Assembly (NCBI GenBank): GCA_036279975.1
Contig: DASURP010000073.1
Location: 1 to 42,750 of the forward strand
Direction: 5' to 3'
From: 66-474 sp036279975
GTDB lineage: Bacteria; Pseudomonadota; Gammaproteobacteria; Xanthomonadales; Rhodanobacteraceae
DNA length: 42,750 nt
Shown: positions 1 through 12,632 of the stretch, in pieces
Numbering within the stretch: the first letter of the stretch is position 1
Layout of the letters: every line of letters begins with the position of its first letter
The notes under the pieces: generated by a model
Database searches by the model: none
What the model was told of the DNA's origin: nothing
Seen by the model: only the letters and a program-made list of their open reading frames with translations
Program-made: the position numbers and the translations under genes

Positions 1-3
1 CCG

Positions 4-951
4 TCAACGGCTCGCAATGGGACGCGCGATGAAGGGCGGCGCCTTGAGGCGTTCGCCCTTGTATGCCTGCACGTCATCAAAGTGGCGATGGTTCTCCCAG
101 TCGTCGCGCGCCTGCTGGATCTCGTCCGCGCTGCGCGCCACGAAGTTCCACCAGATGATCACCGCTTCGTCGAACGGCGCGCCGCCGATGAGTACGGCGT
201 GGGCAGAGGCCTTGCTGGCCAGTTCGAGACCACTGCGGTGGGTGCCGAGGTAATGCAGGGCGCCCGGTGCGAAACGCGTGCCTTCCAGCTCCACTTCGCC
301 CTCGAAGATCACCAATGCGTGCTCCCACGCCGGATTGAGCGGCAGTCGAAGTTTGCCGTTGGCGCCCACCTGCAATTCCGCGCCGACCATCGGTGAGAAC
401 GAGCGCGTCATCGCGCGTGCACCGCCCAGTTCACCCATGAATACCTGCGCACGGCCGCCACCCGGCTCGAGTACCGGCAATGCCGTGTAATGGTCGAAAG
501 ACGGCTCGCGCCGGCGTTCCGTTTCCGGCAGGGCCACCCATAACTGCAAGCCGTGCAGGCGGCCGGAGTTCGGGGTCGGGGTTTCCTCGGAATGCGCGAT
601 GCCGCTGCCCGCGGTCATCAGGTTCAACTCGCGTGGCCGCGCCAGCCCCTGGAAACCCAGGCTGTCGTTGTGCAACACCTCGCCCGAGAACAGCCACGAC
701 ACGGTTTGCAGGCCGATGTGCGGATGCGGCGCCACGTCCATCGCCTTACGCCCTGTGAAGGACAGCGGTCCGTAGCTGTCGAGGAAACACCACGATCCGA
801 CCAGGCGGTGCTGGCGCAGCGGCAACGCACGCAACACGGTCAACCCGCCACCAAGGTCCGCGTTGCGCGCCGGCCAACTCTCGATGGTGGGCCGCGGCGC
901 GCCGGCGCACTCGCAGCGTTCCGCTTCGGGCAGGGGCAAGGGATTGCTCAT
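4..951 (-). CDS. Pirin family protein
   Basis: A 315-residue bicupin of the pirin family, cytosolic. Family members bind one metal ion in the N-terminal cupin; some have quercetin dioxygenase activity and others act as transcriptional cofactors, so the substrate cannot be assigned. The N-terminal cupin has the expected His-rich metal site (PHPHIGLQTVSW, then SGIAHSEE further on), and the C-terminal cupin contains WEHALVIFEGEVEL. The start at 951 is chosen because a GGAGG lies 8 bases upstream; the open frame continues to 1062 but that extension is Pro/Arg-rich and unlike the family. The stop codon is inside the window, so the gene is complete. It stands alone on the minus strand, about 310 bases from its nearest upstream neighbour. 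Confidence 0.9.
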   Translation of the reverse strand: MSNPLPLPEAERCECAGAPRPTIESWPARNADLGGGLTVLRALPLRQHRLVGSWCFLDSYGPLSFTGRKAMDVAPHPHIGLQTVSWLFSGEVLHNDSLGFQGLARPRELNLMTAGSGIAHSEETPTPNSGRLHGLQLWVALPETERRREPSFDHYTALPVLEPGGGRAQVFMGELGGARAMTRSFSPMVGAELQVGANGKLRLPLNPAWEHALVIFEGEVELEGTRFAPGALHYLGTHRSGLELASKASAHAVLIGGAPFDEAVIIWWNFVARSADEIQQARDDWENHRHFDDVQAYKGERLKAPPFIARPIASR

Positions 952-1260
952 GGCGGGCCTCCGTGGTGAATTCCGTGGGAAAGCGAGCAGCCTTTGTCCG
1001 GGGATGCTCCATCGAATGGGCACCCACGGCAATACCGGGTGGCCGGGGGCTGTCGCGGGCATGCAACAGGTTCACGCCCAACGGTTCCGCCACCATTTCG
1101 CTCCCGACCTGCGTACGCGTCATCAATTTGGAGAACGCGTGGGTTGGACCGCGCTGTGGTTCACGGCCGGGATCAGCGAGGAAGGCATCTGGTGCGGCTG
1201 CGAAAAAGGGCCACATACGCGGCTTTTCCTCCACCCCTTCGCCTGCGCCGTGGATCGCGG
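952..1260. other. Gene-free gap, no recognised content
   Basis: This 309-base gap separates the pirin gene from the DUF4126 gene, both on the minus strand. It should hold the pirin promoter and the 3' end of the DUF4126 transcript. Open frames cross it on both strands but none has a convincing ribosome binding site or a sequence I recognise. I see no tRNA, terminator with a T-tract, or palindromic repeat. A decayed gene cannot be excluded. Confidence 0.5.
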
Positions 1261-1884
1261 TCAACGCGGGGGGCGTCCGCTGTCCGTTGCATGCGCGAAC
1301 AGCCGCTGGAATCCGCGTTGCAACGCCCGCAGCGCGTGCCACAATTTCGGGATCAGCCAGATCAGCAGCAACACGAACAGCGCAAGCAGCGCGATGAACA
1401 CGCCGGGATGACTGAAGGCCAGCCACAGCCCGAACAGCACCACGGCATCCTCCGAGAAACTCAGGCCCCAGTTGGAGAAAGGTTCGGGCGACGTGTTGGC
1501 CACGGCACGGGTGCCGGCCTTGGCGATGTGCGTGCCGGCGGCCAGCGCGCCGCCCAGGATCACCGCGCCGGCCTGGACTTCCGGTGTCGCGTGTGCAAAC
1601 ACGCCCCACGCCAGCAGCGCGCCCAGTGGCACCCTCACGAAGGTCTGCACGCTGTCCCACGCCGAATCGATGGCGGGCACCTTGTCGACCAGGAACTCGA
1701 CCACCAGCAACAGCCCGGTCAGGACCAGCACCGGCGTGTGCGAAAGAATCTCCAGCTTGTCCGGCAGCACGACGAAATGAAACCTGTCCAGCATCCCCGC
1801 GATGAACAACGCCGCGTACAACCTGAAGCCGGATGCCCAGGACAACACGCCGGCCAATGCCACCGAGGGCAGGGCAATCATCAT
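1261..1884 (-). CDS. DUF4126 family membrane protein
   Basis: A hydrophobic 207-residue protein that resembles the DUF4126 family, for which no biochemical role is established. Several membrane segments are visible: an N-terminal one (ALPSVALAGVLSWASGF), LVLTGLLLVVEFLV, a Gly/Ala-rich stretch AGAVILGGALAAGTHIAKAG, and a strong C-terminal helix (VFIALLALFVLLLIWLI). The GxRxYAALF sequence near the N terminus is typical of the family. The start at 1884 is preceded by AAGGAG at 5 bases; the adjacent ATG at 1881 is equally possible. The longer frame to 2010 has no binding site. It is divergent from the small membrane protein gene at 1974, so the 89 bases between them must hold both promoters. Confidence 0.8.
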   Translation of the reverse strand: MMIALPSVALAGVLSWASGFRLYAALFIAGMLDRFHFVVLPDKLEILSHTPVLVLTGLLLVVEFLVDKVPAIDSAWDSVQTFVRVPLGALLAWGVFAHATPEVQAGAVILGGALAAGTHIAKAGTRAVANTSPEPFSNWGLSFSEDAVVLFGLWLAFSHPGVFIALLALFVLLLIWLIPKLWHALRALQRGFQRLFAHATDSGRPPR

Positions 1885-1937
1885 GACGGCTCCTTCGATC
1901 GCTGCCGCCACGATACGCCGACCGTGGCGGCCTGCGC

Positions 1938-1943
1938 TATGAT
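1938..1943 (+). promoter_or_regulatory. Possible -10 element for the 1974 gene
   Basis: TATGAT, one mismatch from the sigma-70 -10 consensus, lies 30 bases before the ATG at 1974. I do not see a good -35 element at the right distance, so this is weak support. Confidence 0.3.
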
Positions 1944-1973
1944 CCCCCCGCAGGCGTGACACCGGGGCAAGCA

Positions 1974-2234
1974 ATGGTCTGGGGTTTGACACTCGTTTCG
2001 TTGGCGGCATTTCTGCTGGCGTTTGCCAGCCACTCGCCGGGCTGGATGGGGCTGTGCATCTTCGCCGGCCTCGCCTGCGGCATCGCCGCGGCGCTGGTCT
2101 TCATCGATCGCCACCTGCGTGCCAGCTCGCGCCCCGAGCACATGACCGAACGCGAGCTCGCAGCGTTGCGCGGCACCCTCCGCAACAACGGCAGCGATTC
2201 ATCCCGCCAGCTTCCGCCCGCGCCTCCCGTGTGA
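1974..2234 (+). CDS. Small two-helix membrane protein, unknown function
   Basis: An 86-residue protein I do not recognise as a named family. The N-terminal half contains two hydrophobic stretches, VWGLTLVSLAAFLLAFA and GLCIFAGLACGIAAALVFI, separated by a short SHSPGW turn, followed by a basic, polar tail that ends in a Pro-rich tip. That layout predicts a hairpin in the inner membrane with a cytoplasmic C-terminal tail. The ATG at 1974 is preferred to the in-frame GTG at 1956; binding sites are weak for both (GGGG about 6 bases before 1974). It is followed by acs on the same strand after 73 bases and is divergent from the DUF4126 gene. Confidence 0.65.
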   Translation: MVWGLTLVSLAAFLLAFASHSPGWMGLCIFAGLACGIAAALVFIDRHLRASSRPEHMTERELAALRGTLRNNGSDSSRQLPPAPPV

Positions 2235-2265
2235 CGTTATTTTCACTTCCGGCGCGCCGGCAATT

Positions 2266-2274
2266 TGCTACGCT
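2266..2274 (+). promoter_or_regulatory. Possible extended -10 promoter of acs
   Basis: TGCTACGCT fits an extended -10 (TGn plus a hexamer) 34 bases before the acs ATG. The -35 region is poor, which an extended -10 can tolerate. Sequence-only call. Confidence 0.35.
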
Positions 2275-2307
2275 TGATCCCTTGCCTGGTCAGGAGGAGG
2301 TTTCGCG

Positions 2308-4263
<1,956 letters not shown>

Positions 4264-4280
4264 CCCCACGCAAGCCCGCC

Positions 4281-4952
4281 ATGCCACGCACACTGGAGTT
4301 CATCGAGGCGACCCCGGAGGCCGTCCCGCGACTCGACGGCGACTCCATCCACCTCTGGCGCATACCCTACGCGTTATCGCAGGGACGCGCCCCGTTGCGT
4401 GCGCTGCTGGCATCCTACCTCGACGTTCCGGTGTCGGCGGTTGCGCTGGACGACGATGCCAAGGGCAAGCCGCGGCTCAAACCCGTGCCGGCGGGATTTC
4501 CCGCAGGTCCGTCCGTACCGCTTGCCTTCAACTGGTCGCACAGTGGCGATTACGCGCTGATCGCACTTGCCCGCGATGGTGCACTGGGCGTCGACATCGA
4601 GCGGCTTGGCAAGAACCTCCGCGCACTCGAGATCGCGCAGCGTTTTTTCGATCCGGCGGAAGCCGAGGCGCTTGCGGCTCTCGACGATGCCGCGCGTGAG
4701 CGCGCGTTCATCGGGCTGTGGTGCGCCAAGGAGGCGGTGTTGAAGGCCGTGGGCGAGGGGCTTTCCTTTGGCCTGGCGCGGCTTGCGTTCGCGCCGCGCA
4801 ACGATCTGGACTGGGCGTTGCAACGCGTCGATCCTGCGCTGGGTCGCGCGGAGCACTGGCAACTTGCAGGCTTCGATGCCGCGCCCGGTTATCGCGGCAG
4901 CCTGGCGTGGCAAGGGGACATGCGTGAAATCCGGGCCTTCCGCCTGCCATGA
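4281..4952 (+). CDS. 4'-phosphopantetheinyl transferase (Sfp/Gsp type)
   Basis: Transfers the phosphopantetheine arm of CoA to a serine of carrier proteins (fatty acid, polyketide or peptide synthases). The 223-residue length and two-fold layout fit the Sfp group, not the short AcpS group. Mg-binding GVDIE is at 103-107 and WCAKEAVLK at 147-155, both intact; NWSHSGDYALIA (84-95) is the CoA-binding strand. The start at 4281 follows the acs stop by 17 bases with a weak binding site, so translation is probably coupled; the frame extends back into acs but that part is not family-like. Likely partners include the ACP at 31114, although that gene is 26 kb away. A transcription terminator follows 117 bases downstream. 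Confidence 0.92.
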   Translation: MPRTLEFIEATPEAVPRLDGDSIHLWRIPYALSQGRAPLRALLASYLDVPVSAVALDDDAKGKPRLKPVPAGFPAGPSVPLAFNWSHSGDYALIALARDGALGVDIERLGKNLRALEIAQRFFDPAEAEALAALDDAARERAFIGLWCAKEAVLKAVGEGLSFGLARLAFAPRNDLDWALQRVDPALGRAEHWQLAGFDAAPGYRGSLAWQGDMREIRAFRLP

Positions 4953-5029
4953 CCGGACGTTGGTGTTCGGGTCGCGGAACTCTGCCGTCCGGACGATGTC
5001 CCATGTATACGGGTAGTCTCCCCGCAAGT

Positions 5030-5054
5030 CCGTGGCGAACAGCGAACGCCACGG
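5030..5054 (+). repeat. Perfect 8-bp hairpin before terminator
   Basis: CCGTGGCG at 5030-5037 pairs with CGCCACGG at 5047-5054 across a 9-base loop. It lies 15 bases before the terminator stem, so a transcript here would carry two successive hairpins. It could be part of a small RNA, a leader element, or simply the 3' end of the acs transcript. Confidence 0.6.
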
Positions 5055-5068
5055 ATGTTGCACTCTCC

Positions 5069-5097
5069 GGCGCGGAAGTCTTTCCGCGCCGTTTTTG
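5069..5097 (+). terminator. Rho-independent terminator
   Basis: GGCGCGGAA pairs perfectly with TTCCGCGCC (5069-5077 with 5082-5090) around a GTCT loop, followed by GTTTTTGTT. This is a textbook intrinsic terminator on the plus strand. It lies between the phosphopantetheinyl transferase stop and pdxJ, so pdxJ needs either its own promoter downstream or read-through. Confidence 0.85.
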
Positions 5098-5138
5098 TTC
5101 GTGCGATCATTCCAGACTGTCTGTTGCCGCCTCCTTCC

Positions 5139-5258
5139 ATGCCGAATCAACCGGGACATCCCGTGGACCCCAACGCGTACCGTGCCGCCATCCTCCACGG
5201 CGGTGGTTCCGCGTGGCCGGGTTTGCCGCGGGGCAATTCCGGTTCGGCCGTCCGATGA
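5139..5258 (+). CDS. Possible 39-residue upstream ORF overlapping pdxJ
   Basis: An ATG at 5139 opens a 39-codon frame whose TGA overlaps the pdxJ start as ATGA (5255-5258). The peptide is Pro/Gly-rich and I recognise no relative. There is no clear Shine-Dalgarno sequence before it, so it may be a chance frame. The overlap and the weak pdxJ binding site are what one expects of translational coupling. Confidence 0.25.
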   Translation: MPNQPGHPVDPNAYRAAILHGGGSAWPGLPRGNSGSAVR

Positions 5259-6001
5259 CCACCCTCAGCGTCAATCTCAACAAGATTGCCGTGCTGCGCA
5301 ATGCGCGTGGCGGGAACGAGCCGGATCTGCGCAAGGCGGCAGACACCTGCATTGCCGCGGGCTGCGGAGGGATTACCGTGCATCCGCGCCCGGATCGCCG
5401 GCACGTTACCACCGAGGACGTCATGGAATTGGCGGCGCTCGTGCGCGGCCGGGTCGAATTCAACATCGAAGGCAATCCGTTTGCGCCGACGCGCCCAGGC
5501 TACCCGGGCTTCCTCGAACTGGTGCGCCGGGCACGTCCCGCGCAGGCGACCCTGGTTCCCGATTCGGTTGGCCAGATCACCTCCGATCACGGTTTCGACC
5601 TCGACCGCGACCTGCCGCGACTTGCACCGCTGGTCGCCCGGCTCAACGAGGCCGGCTGCCGGGTTTCACTGTTCGTCGACGCCGGCACGAGCAGTGGGTT
5701 CGATCTGGCGCGGGCGTCCGGCGTTGCGCGTGTCGAACTCTACACCGGGCCTTTTGCACACGCGTTCGCTGCCGGCTCGGCGGCTTCTGAACTTGCACGC
5801 TGCGTGGCGACCGCAAACCGTGCGACCGAGGCCGGACTGGCGGTGAACGCGGGACACGATCTCAACCAGCGGAACCTCGCGACGTTTCGAAACGCGATCC
5901 CGCAGCTCGCAGAAGTGTCGATCGGCCACGCGTTGATCAGCGAGGCGTTGTACGACGGCCTGGCAACCACGGTGCGGCGTTACCTCACGCTGCTTGGGTA
6001 A
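5255..6001 (+). CDS. pdxJ: Pyridoxine 5'-phosphate synthase
   Basis: Last ring-closing step of the DXP-dependent vitamin B6 pathway: condenses 1-deoxyxylulose 5-phosphate with the aminoacetone phosphate made by PdxA to give pyridoxine 5'-phosphate. The 248-residue TIM barrel has the family landmarks: N-terminal SVNLNKIAVLRNARGG, GITVHPRPDRRHV carrying the catalytic His, FNIEGNP, VSLFVDAG and VNAGHDL near the C terminus. The start at 5255 is chosen because translation from there matches the family N terminus; the frame extends back to 4949 without homology. The binding site is weak and the start overlaps the stop of a 39-codon upstream frame. In Xanthomonas pdxJ also lies next to exbD2, as here. 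Confidence 0.95.
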   Translation: MTTLSVNLNKIAVLRNARGGNEPDLRKAADTCIAAGCGGITVHPRPDRRHVTTEDVMELAALVRGRVEFNIEGNPFAPTRPGYPGFLELVRRARPAQATLVPDSVGQITSDHGFDLDRDLPRLAPLVARLNEAGCRVSLFVDAGTSSGFDLARASGVARVELYTGPFAHAFAAGSAASELARCVATANRATEAGLAVNAGHDLNQRNLATFRNAIPQLAEVSIGHALISEALYDGLATTVRRYLTLLG

Positions 6002-6002
6002 G

Positions 6003-6029
6003 AAAATGCCGCGCAGGGCGCGGCATTTT
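6003..6029. terminator. Bidirectional terminator, pdxJ / exbD2
   Basis: AAAATGCCGCGC (6003-6014) is perfectly complementary to GCGCGGCATTTT (6018-6029) around a 3-base loop. The A-tract on one side and T-tract on the other let the 12-bp hairpin end transcription from both strands. It begins 2 bases after the pdxJ stop and precedes the exbD2 stop by 22 bases. Confidence 0.92.
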
Positions 6030-6051
6030 CATGCAGCCACGGTTCTCGTGT

Positions 6052-6492
6052 TCAGGGCGCCGATCCGCTGTTGGCCTTGCCGTGGGTGATGAAGCCCACG
6101 TGCACCATGCCCGCCGATTTCGCCTCCTGCAACACCTTCCAGATGATGCGGTAAGGCGTGGCCTTGTCCGCGCGGATGTTCAGCTCGGGCTGCGGGGTGT
6201 TGCTCGCCTCGGCGCGCAACTTCGCCGACAGGATGGCGTCGCTGATCGGGCTGTCGTTCCAGTACAGCGAGCCGTCGGCTTCCACCGCCAGGTCGATCGG
6301 CGGCACCTGGATCGGCGTCGGCTTGGTGTTGGGATCGGCGCGCGGCAGGTCGACCTTGACCTTGTGCGACATCAGCGGTGCAGTGATCATGAAAATGATC
6401 AGCAGCACCAGCATCACGTCCGCCAGCGGGGTCACGTTGATTTCTGCGCGGGGAATCTCGCTCCCGGGGCCGCCGCCCAAACTCATGGCCAT
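6052..6492 (-). CDS. exbD2: ExbD2, TonB-system proton channel subunit
   Basis: A 146-residue ExbD/TolR protein. It has a short cytoplasmic N terminus, one membrane helix (about 24-40, VMLVLLIIFMITAP) with the conserved proton-path aspartate D25, and a periplasmic domain. The GVH-like C-terminal strand (MVHVGFITHG) fits the family. AGGA about 9 bases before the ATG at 6492 overlaps the exbD1 stop region, so the two are translated in tandem; ATG 6486 is an alternative. It is the second ExbD copy of the cluster. In X. campestris the equivalent exbD2 is not needed for iron uptake, which suggests a specialised receptor partner (family knowledge, not visible here). Confidence 0.93.
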   Translation of the reverse strand: MAMSLGGGPGSEIPRAEINVTPLADVMLVLLIIFMITAPLMSHKVKVDLPRADPNTKPTPIQVPPIDLAVEADGSLYWNDSPISDAILSAKLRAEASNTPQPELNIRADKATPYRIIWKVLQEAKSAGMVHVGFITHGKANSGSAP

Positions 6493-6504
6493 GGCGTCAA
6501 ATCC

Positions 6505-6909
6505 TCACTTCTCGAAGCCGATTTTCTGCACGTTGTAACGACGTGCCTCGGCCATCACTTCGGCCAGATAGTTGTACTGGGTTTCGTCGGTGGCCTTGAT
6601 GTGCACCTGCGGCTGCTGGTCGAGCGTCTTCGCACCGATCGTGGCCAACTGGGCCTGCAAGTCGATGTTGCCGATCGGCACGTTGTCCCAGGTCATCGAT
6701 CCGTCGGCCTGGATGAACAGGGTGTGCGGCGTCGGCGGGTTTTCCGGCGGCTTCACGTTCGACGGTTGCGGCAGGTCGATCTTGATGTTGTGCTGCACCA
6801 GCGGCGCCGTGATCATGAAGATGACCAGCAGCACCAGCATCACGTCGATCAGTGGCGTGATGTTGATGTCGGCAACCGGCCCGCCGCCGCTATTGGTACT
6901 CATGGCCAT
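6505..6909 (-). CDS. exbD1: ExbD1, TonB-system proton channel subunit
   Basis: First ExbD/TolR protein of the cluster, 134 residues. It forms the proton channel with ExbB that energises TonB at the inner membrane. The single helix at about 23-39 (VMLVLLVIFMITAPLV) is preceded by the conserved aspartate D22 in ITPLID. The periplasmic part ends with YNVQKIGFEK, a normal ExbD end. It starts 15 bases after the exbB stop and ends 12 bases before exbD2. ExbD1 and ExbD2 are clearly paralogues through the helix (both have the VMLVLL core and FMITAPL) but diverge in the periplasmic domain. Confidence 0.94.
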   Translation of the reverse strand: MAMSTNSGGGPVADINITPLIDVMLVLLVIFMITAPLVQHNIKIDLPQPSNVKPPENPPTPHTLFIQADGSMTWDNVPIGNIDLQAQLATIGAKTLDQQPQVHIKATDETQYNYLAEVMAEARRYNVQKIGFEK

Positions 6910-6924
6910 GGAACGGACCCTCTC

Positions 6925-7743
6925 TTACTTCTTTGCTGCCGGCGGGGTGACCGCCGCGGCCTGGCGCGACATGGCCGGCGAACCGCTTTCGATGCGCGCA
7001 CCGGTCGAGAAGAAATCGTGCAGGTCGTGCGCGAATTCGTCGAAGTGCGCGATGGTCACGCGGTTGGCGCGCGAGTAGGCGTTGTAGGCAATCACCGCCG
7101 GGATGGCCGCGAACAGGCCGATGGCGGTCATGATCAGCGCCTGGCCGACCGGGCCCGCAACCGCCGAAATCGACGATTCGCCGCTGGCGCCGAGGTTGAT
7201 CAACGCATAGTAGATGCCCATCACGGTACCCAGCAGGCCGACGAACACCGCCGCGGAGCCTACCGTCGCGAGCAGGGTCAACCCGCCCTCGAGATTGCGG
7301 CTTTCGCGATCGACCGCCTGGCGCAGCGCGCGATCGACGAACTCGGAGCGATTCAATGCCTCGACCATCCGGCTGCCCTCGTGGCGCTGGTGGTGCGCCG
7401 CGGCGGAAGCGGCTTCCAGCGCGATCTTGGAGAACGGCTCGGTGCGCGGCTGCTTTTCCATCACCCGGACCGCATCCTGCGCGGACGGGGTGTCCCAGAA
7501 CTTCTGGATCACCTTGTCCATGCGCGAACGGATCAGCCAGTTGCGGATCGCGATCGCGATGATGAAGTACCACGAGGAGACCGACATCACCACCAGCACG
7601 AGCAAGACGATGAAGTCGATCGCGTGCTCAAGCGGATGGCTCAGGATTTCGTGGAGGAAATGACTCGCGCCAACCTGCTGCAGGGCTTGCGCGTTGGCAT
7701 TGCCGACAGGTGCGGCGGCGGCGGAGGCTGCTTCTTGGATCAT
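6925..7743 (-). CDS. exbB: ExbB, TonB-system motor protein
   Basis: MotA/TolQ/ExbB proton channel protein, 272 residues, which forms the pentameric inner-membrane ring around ExbD. Three membrane segments are visible: about 43-66 (DFIVLLVLVVMSVSSWYF region), then a pair after residue 150 with GLTLLATVGSAAVFVGLLGTV and GQALIMTAIGLFAAIPAVIAY. The GLLGTVMGI and TAIGLFAAIPAV motifs are diagnostic. The long cytoplasmic loop lies between helices 1 and 2, and an Ala-rich N-terminal extension precedes helix 1. AAGGAAGGG upstream supports the ATG at 7743. It follows tonB by 82 bases and precedes exbD1 by 15. Confidence 0.95.
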   Translation of the reverse strand: MIQEAASAAAAPVGNANAQALQQVGASHFLHEILSHPLEHAIDFIVLLVLVVMSVSSWYFIIAIAIRNWLIRSRMDKVIQKFWDTPSAQDAVRVMEKQPRTEPFSKIALEAASAAAHHQRHEGSRMVEALNRSEFVDRALRQAVDRESRNLEGGLTLLATVGSAAVFVGLLGTVMGIYYALINLGASGESSISAVAGPVGQALIMTAIGLFAAIPAVIAYNAYSRANRVTIAHFDEFAHDLHDFFSTGARIESGSPAMSRQAAAVTPPAAKK

Positions 7744-7825
7744 GGCGCTACCCTTCCTTCAAGTTGGAGCAAGTGGAACGTTGGTTGACGAACTCTAGTG
7801 GATGCAAGCTGCTGGAAAGTGAAAT

Positions 7826-8482
<657 letters not shown>

Positions 8483-8599
8483 CGTATGCTGAACCAGTCG
8501 CTGACCTTAAGGGCCCCACTGCGGTTGCCGCTCGCTGTCCGATGCGGCACCGCAACCAAGGCGGCGGAAAAGCTTGAAACGTTACACCAGCATCGCGGC

Positions 8600-8616
8600 T
8601 TTGCCTAGGGGGCAAA
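8600..8616. repeat. Small hairpin in the TPR-tonB gap
   Basis: TTTGCC and GGCAAA (8600-8605, 8611-8616) form a 6-bp stem around TAGGG between the TPR gene and tonB. There is no T-tract, so I do not call it a terminator. The rest of the 181-base gap must include the tonB leader, where GGTTGC and GCAACC could also pair. No Fur-box-like palindrome stood out. Confidence 0.35.
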
Positions 8617-8663
8617 ACCCGATTTGTATCGCATCCCCGGAAAATCCCGACGCGTGGCTGCCG

Positions 8664-10028
8664 TTACTTGTGGCCCAGCTGCTTCAAGTTCTGGCGTGCG
8701 GCAGCCCGGGTTTCGGGATCCTGTTCCGCCTTCTGGTACGCGGCGCGTGCCGCGGCCTTGTCATTCAAGGCAAGTTCGGCATTGCCGAGCGTCAGGTACG
8801 CGGCGCCCACCCGCTTGAAGCCGCCCTTCGCGAGGGCCTGCTTGATGACGGTGCGTGCTTCCTTGTGGCGACCAAGGGTCTCCAGCATCTGGCCGCGCAC
8901 GAAGTCGACGTCCCCGGTCTGGGCATCCGGGGCCGCCTTGGCATACGCGTCCACGGCATTCTTGTAATCACCGGCGATCGCGTAAGAGTCGCCCATCAGC
9001 TTGTAGCTGTCGTAACCGGGCTGGACGATGCCCTTGTCCATGCCTTCCTTCAGCACCGCGACGGCCTTCATCGCGTCGGCCTTCGGGTTGGGGCTGTTCT
9101 GGCCAAGGTTGTCGTACATCTTGGCGAGGTTCATGTACCCGGCCGAATCCTTGATCTGCCCATTCGCACGCGCACGCTCGAGCAGGGCCTGTGCCTTGCT
9201 GTATTGATGCGCGTTGATGTAGATCGCGATGACGTTCTGCAACAGGGTGCTGTTGTTCGGATTCTTGGCCAGCGCGGTTTCGGCGAGCTTGGCCGCATCA
9301 TCGTACTTGCCCATCGCGAAATAGCTGGCCATCTCGATCTGGTCCCAGCTCGGCTGGGGCTGGTCGCTCAGCGATTTGGCCTTCTGGATGGCTGCAATGG
9401 CCTCGGGGTACTTCTGCAAGCGGTAGTAGGCGTTGCCCTTCAGGGCCTCGACATCTCCGGACTGCGCGCCGCTCTGCTGGCTCCAGGCGTCGAGCGTAGT
9501 CAGCGCGCCACTGTAGTCTTCGTCCGCGATGTACATCTGGGCGAGTGTTTCCAGGCCCTGGAAGTAGCTGTCGTTGTCGAGCGCGTTCGAATCGAGCGCC
9601 TGTTTCTGCAGCGCGATCGCGCCCTTGGTATCGCCACCGCTGTACTTGACCTGGGCAAGACCGAGCATCGCCAGGGCCTTGGCGTAGTTGTTGCTGCTGG
9701 AGTCGGCGATCGGTTGCAGGTCCTTGAGTGCGGTTGCGGAATCGCCCGTATTGGCGGCCTGCAACCCTTCGTTCAGGGTCTTGCCTTCCTTCGCGCTGAC
9801 ACCAACTTTGTCCGGCTGCTTGCGCGTCGCGTTCGGATACTTGGTTGCCTGTTTGTCCTGCTTGGACTGCTTGGTCTGCTGCTGGCCGCACTTGTGCTGC
9901 AGCATCTCGATGTCCGAGCATTGCCCGCCAGCCGCTCCTCCCGGCTGTGCGGATGCGATGGTCGGCAGGAATGCCAAGGCGAGGGCGGAGCACATGCCAC
10001 AAACGAGCCAGCGGGACGCGAACTTCAT
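8664..10028 (-). CDS. Secreted tetratricopeptide repeat protein
   Basis: A 454-residue protein with a clear signal peptide (MKFASRWLVCG, hydrophobic core, cleavage predicted after ASA at about 27). A Gln/Lys-rich linker follows, then helical repeats over about 85-450. TPR signatures such as KALAMLGLAQVKYSGGD, ALKGNAYYRLQKYPEAI and YLTLGNAELALNDKAAARAAY recur at about 34-residue spacing. It probably acts in the periplasm as a protein-protein scaffold. It lies upstream of tonB on the same strand, so a role linked to TonB transport is possible but unproven. The start at 10028 has AGAGG 8 bases upstream; the frame extends far back into gyrB antisense-free sequence without family support. Confidence 0.85.
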   Translation of the reverse strand: MKFASRWLVCGMCSALALAFLPTIASAQPGGAAGGQCSDIEMLQHKCGQQQTKQSKQDKQATKYPNATRKQPDKVGVSAKEGKTLNEGLQAANTGDSATALKDLQPIADSSSNNYAKALAMLGLAQVKYSGGDTKGAIALQKQALDSNALDNDSYFQGLETLAQMYIADEDYSGALTTLDAWSQQSGAQSGDVEALKGNAYYRLQKYPEAIAAIQKAKSLSDQPQPSWDQIEMASYFAMGKYDDAAKLAETALAKNPNNSTLLQNVIAIYINAHQYSKAQALLERARANGQIKDSAGYMNLAKMYDNLGQNSPNPKADAMKAVAVLKEGMDKGIVQPGYDSYKLMGDSYAIAGDYKNAVDAYAKAAPDAQTGDVDFVRGQMLETLGRHKEARTVIKQALAKGGFKRVGAAYLTLGNAELALNDKAAARAAYQKAEQDPETRAAARQNLKQLGHK

Positions 10029-10144
10029 CGGGATGCCTCTTGCGGGGAACTGTGCGTGTCGCAAACGGGGAGGGTGAGGGTAGCGCGGGCCATGCGCAAA
10101 GCTCAAGTACCCGCAGCGGTGATGTTCACGATTGGCGCCACGCA

Positions 10145-12556
<2,412 letters not shown>

Positions 12557-12632
12557 GGACAAGGCCTCGAAAAAGCATGAATCATCAGCCAAACATCTCA
12601 TTATACCCTGTCCACGCCACCCATGCCCCGCG

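Noticed and set aside
5030..5097. The hairpin pair as a known riboswitch (guanidine-II, preQ1, SAH)
   Set aside because: The loop sequences lack the conserved bases of those classes, such as ACGR loops for guanidine-II.
6031..7788. Plus-strand open frame of 585 codons across the exb genes
   Set aside because: Shadow of exbD2, exbD1 and exbB; the translation is repetitive His/Arg/Asp text.
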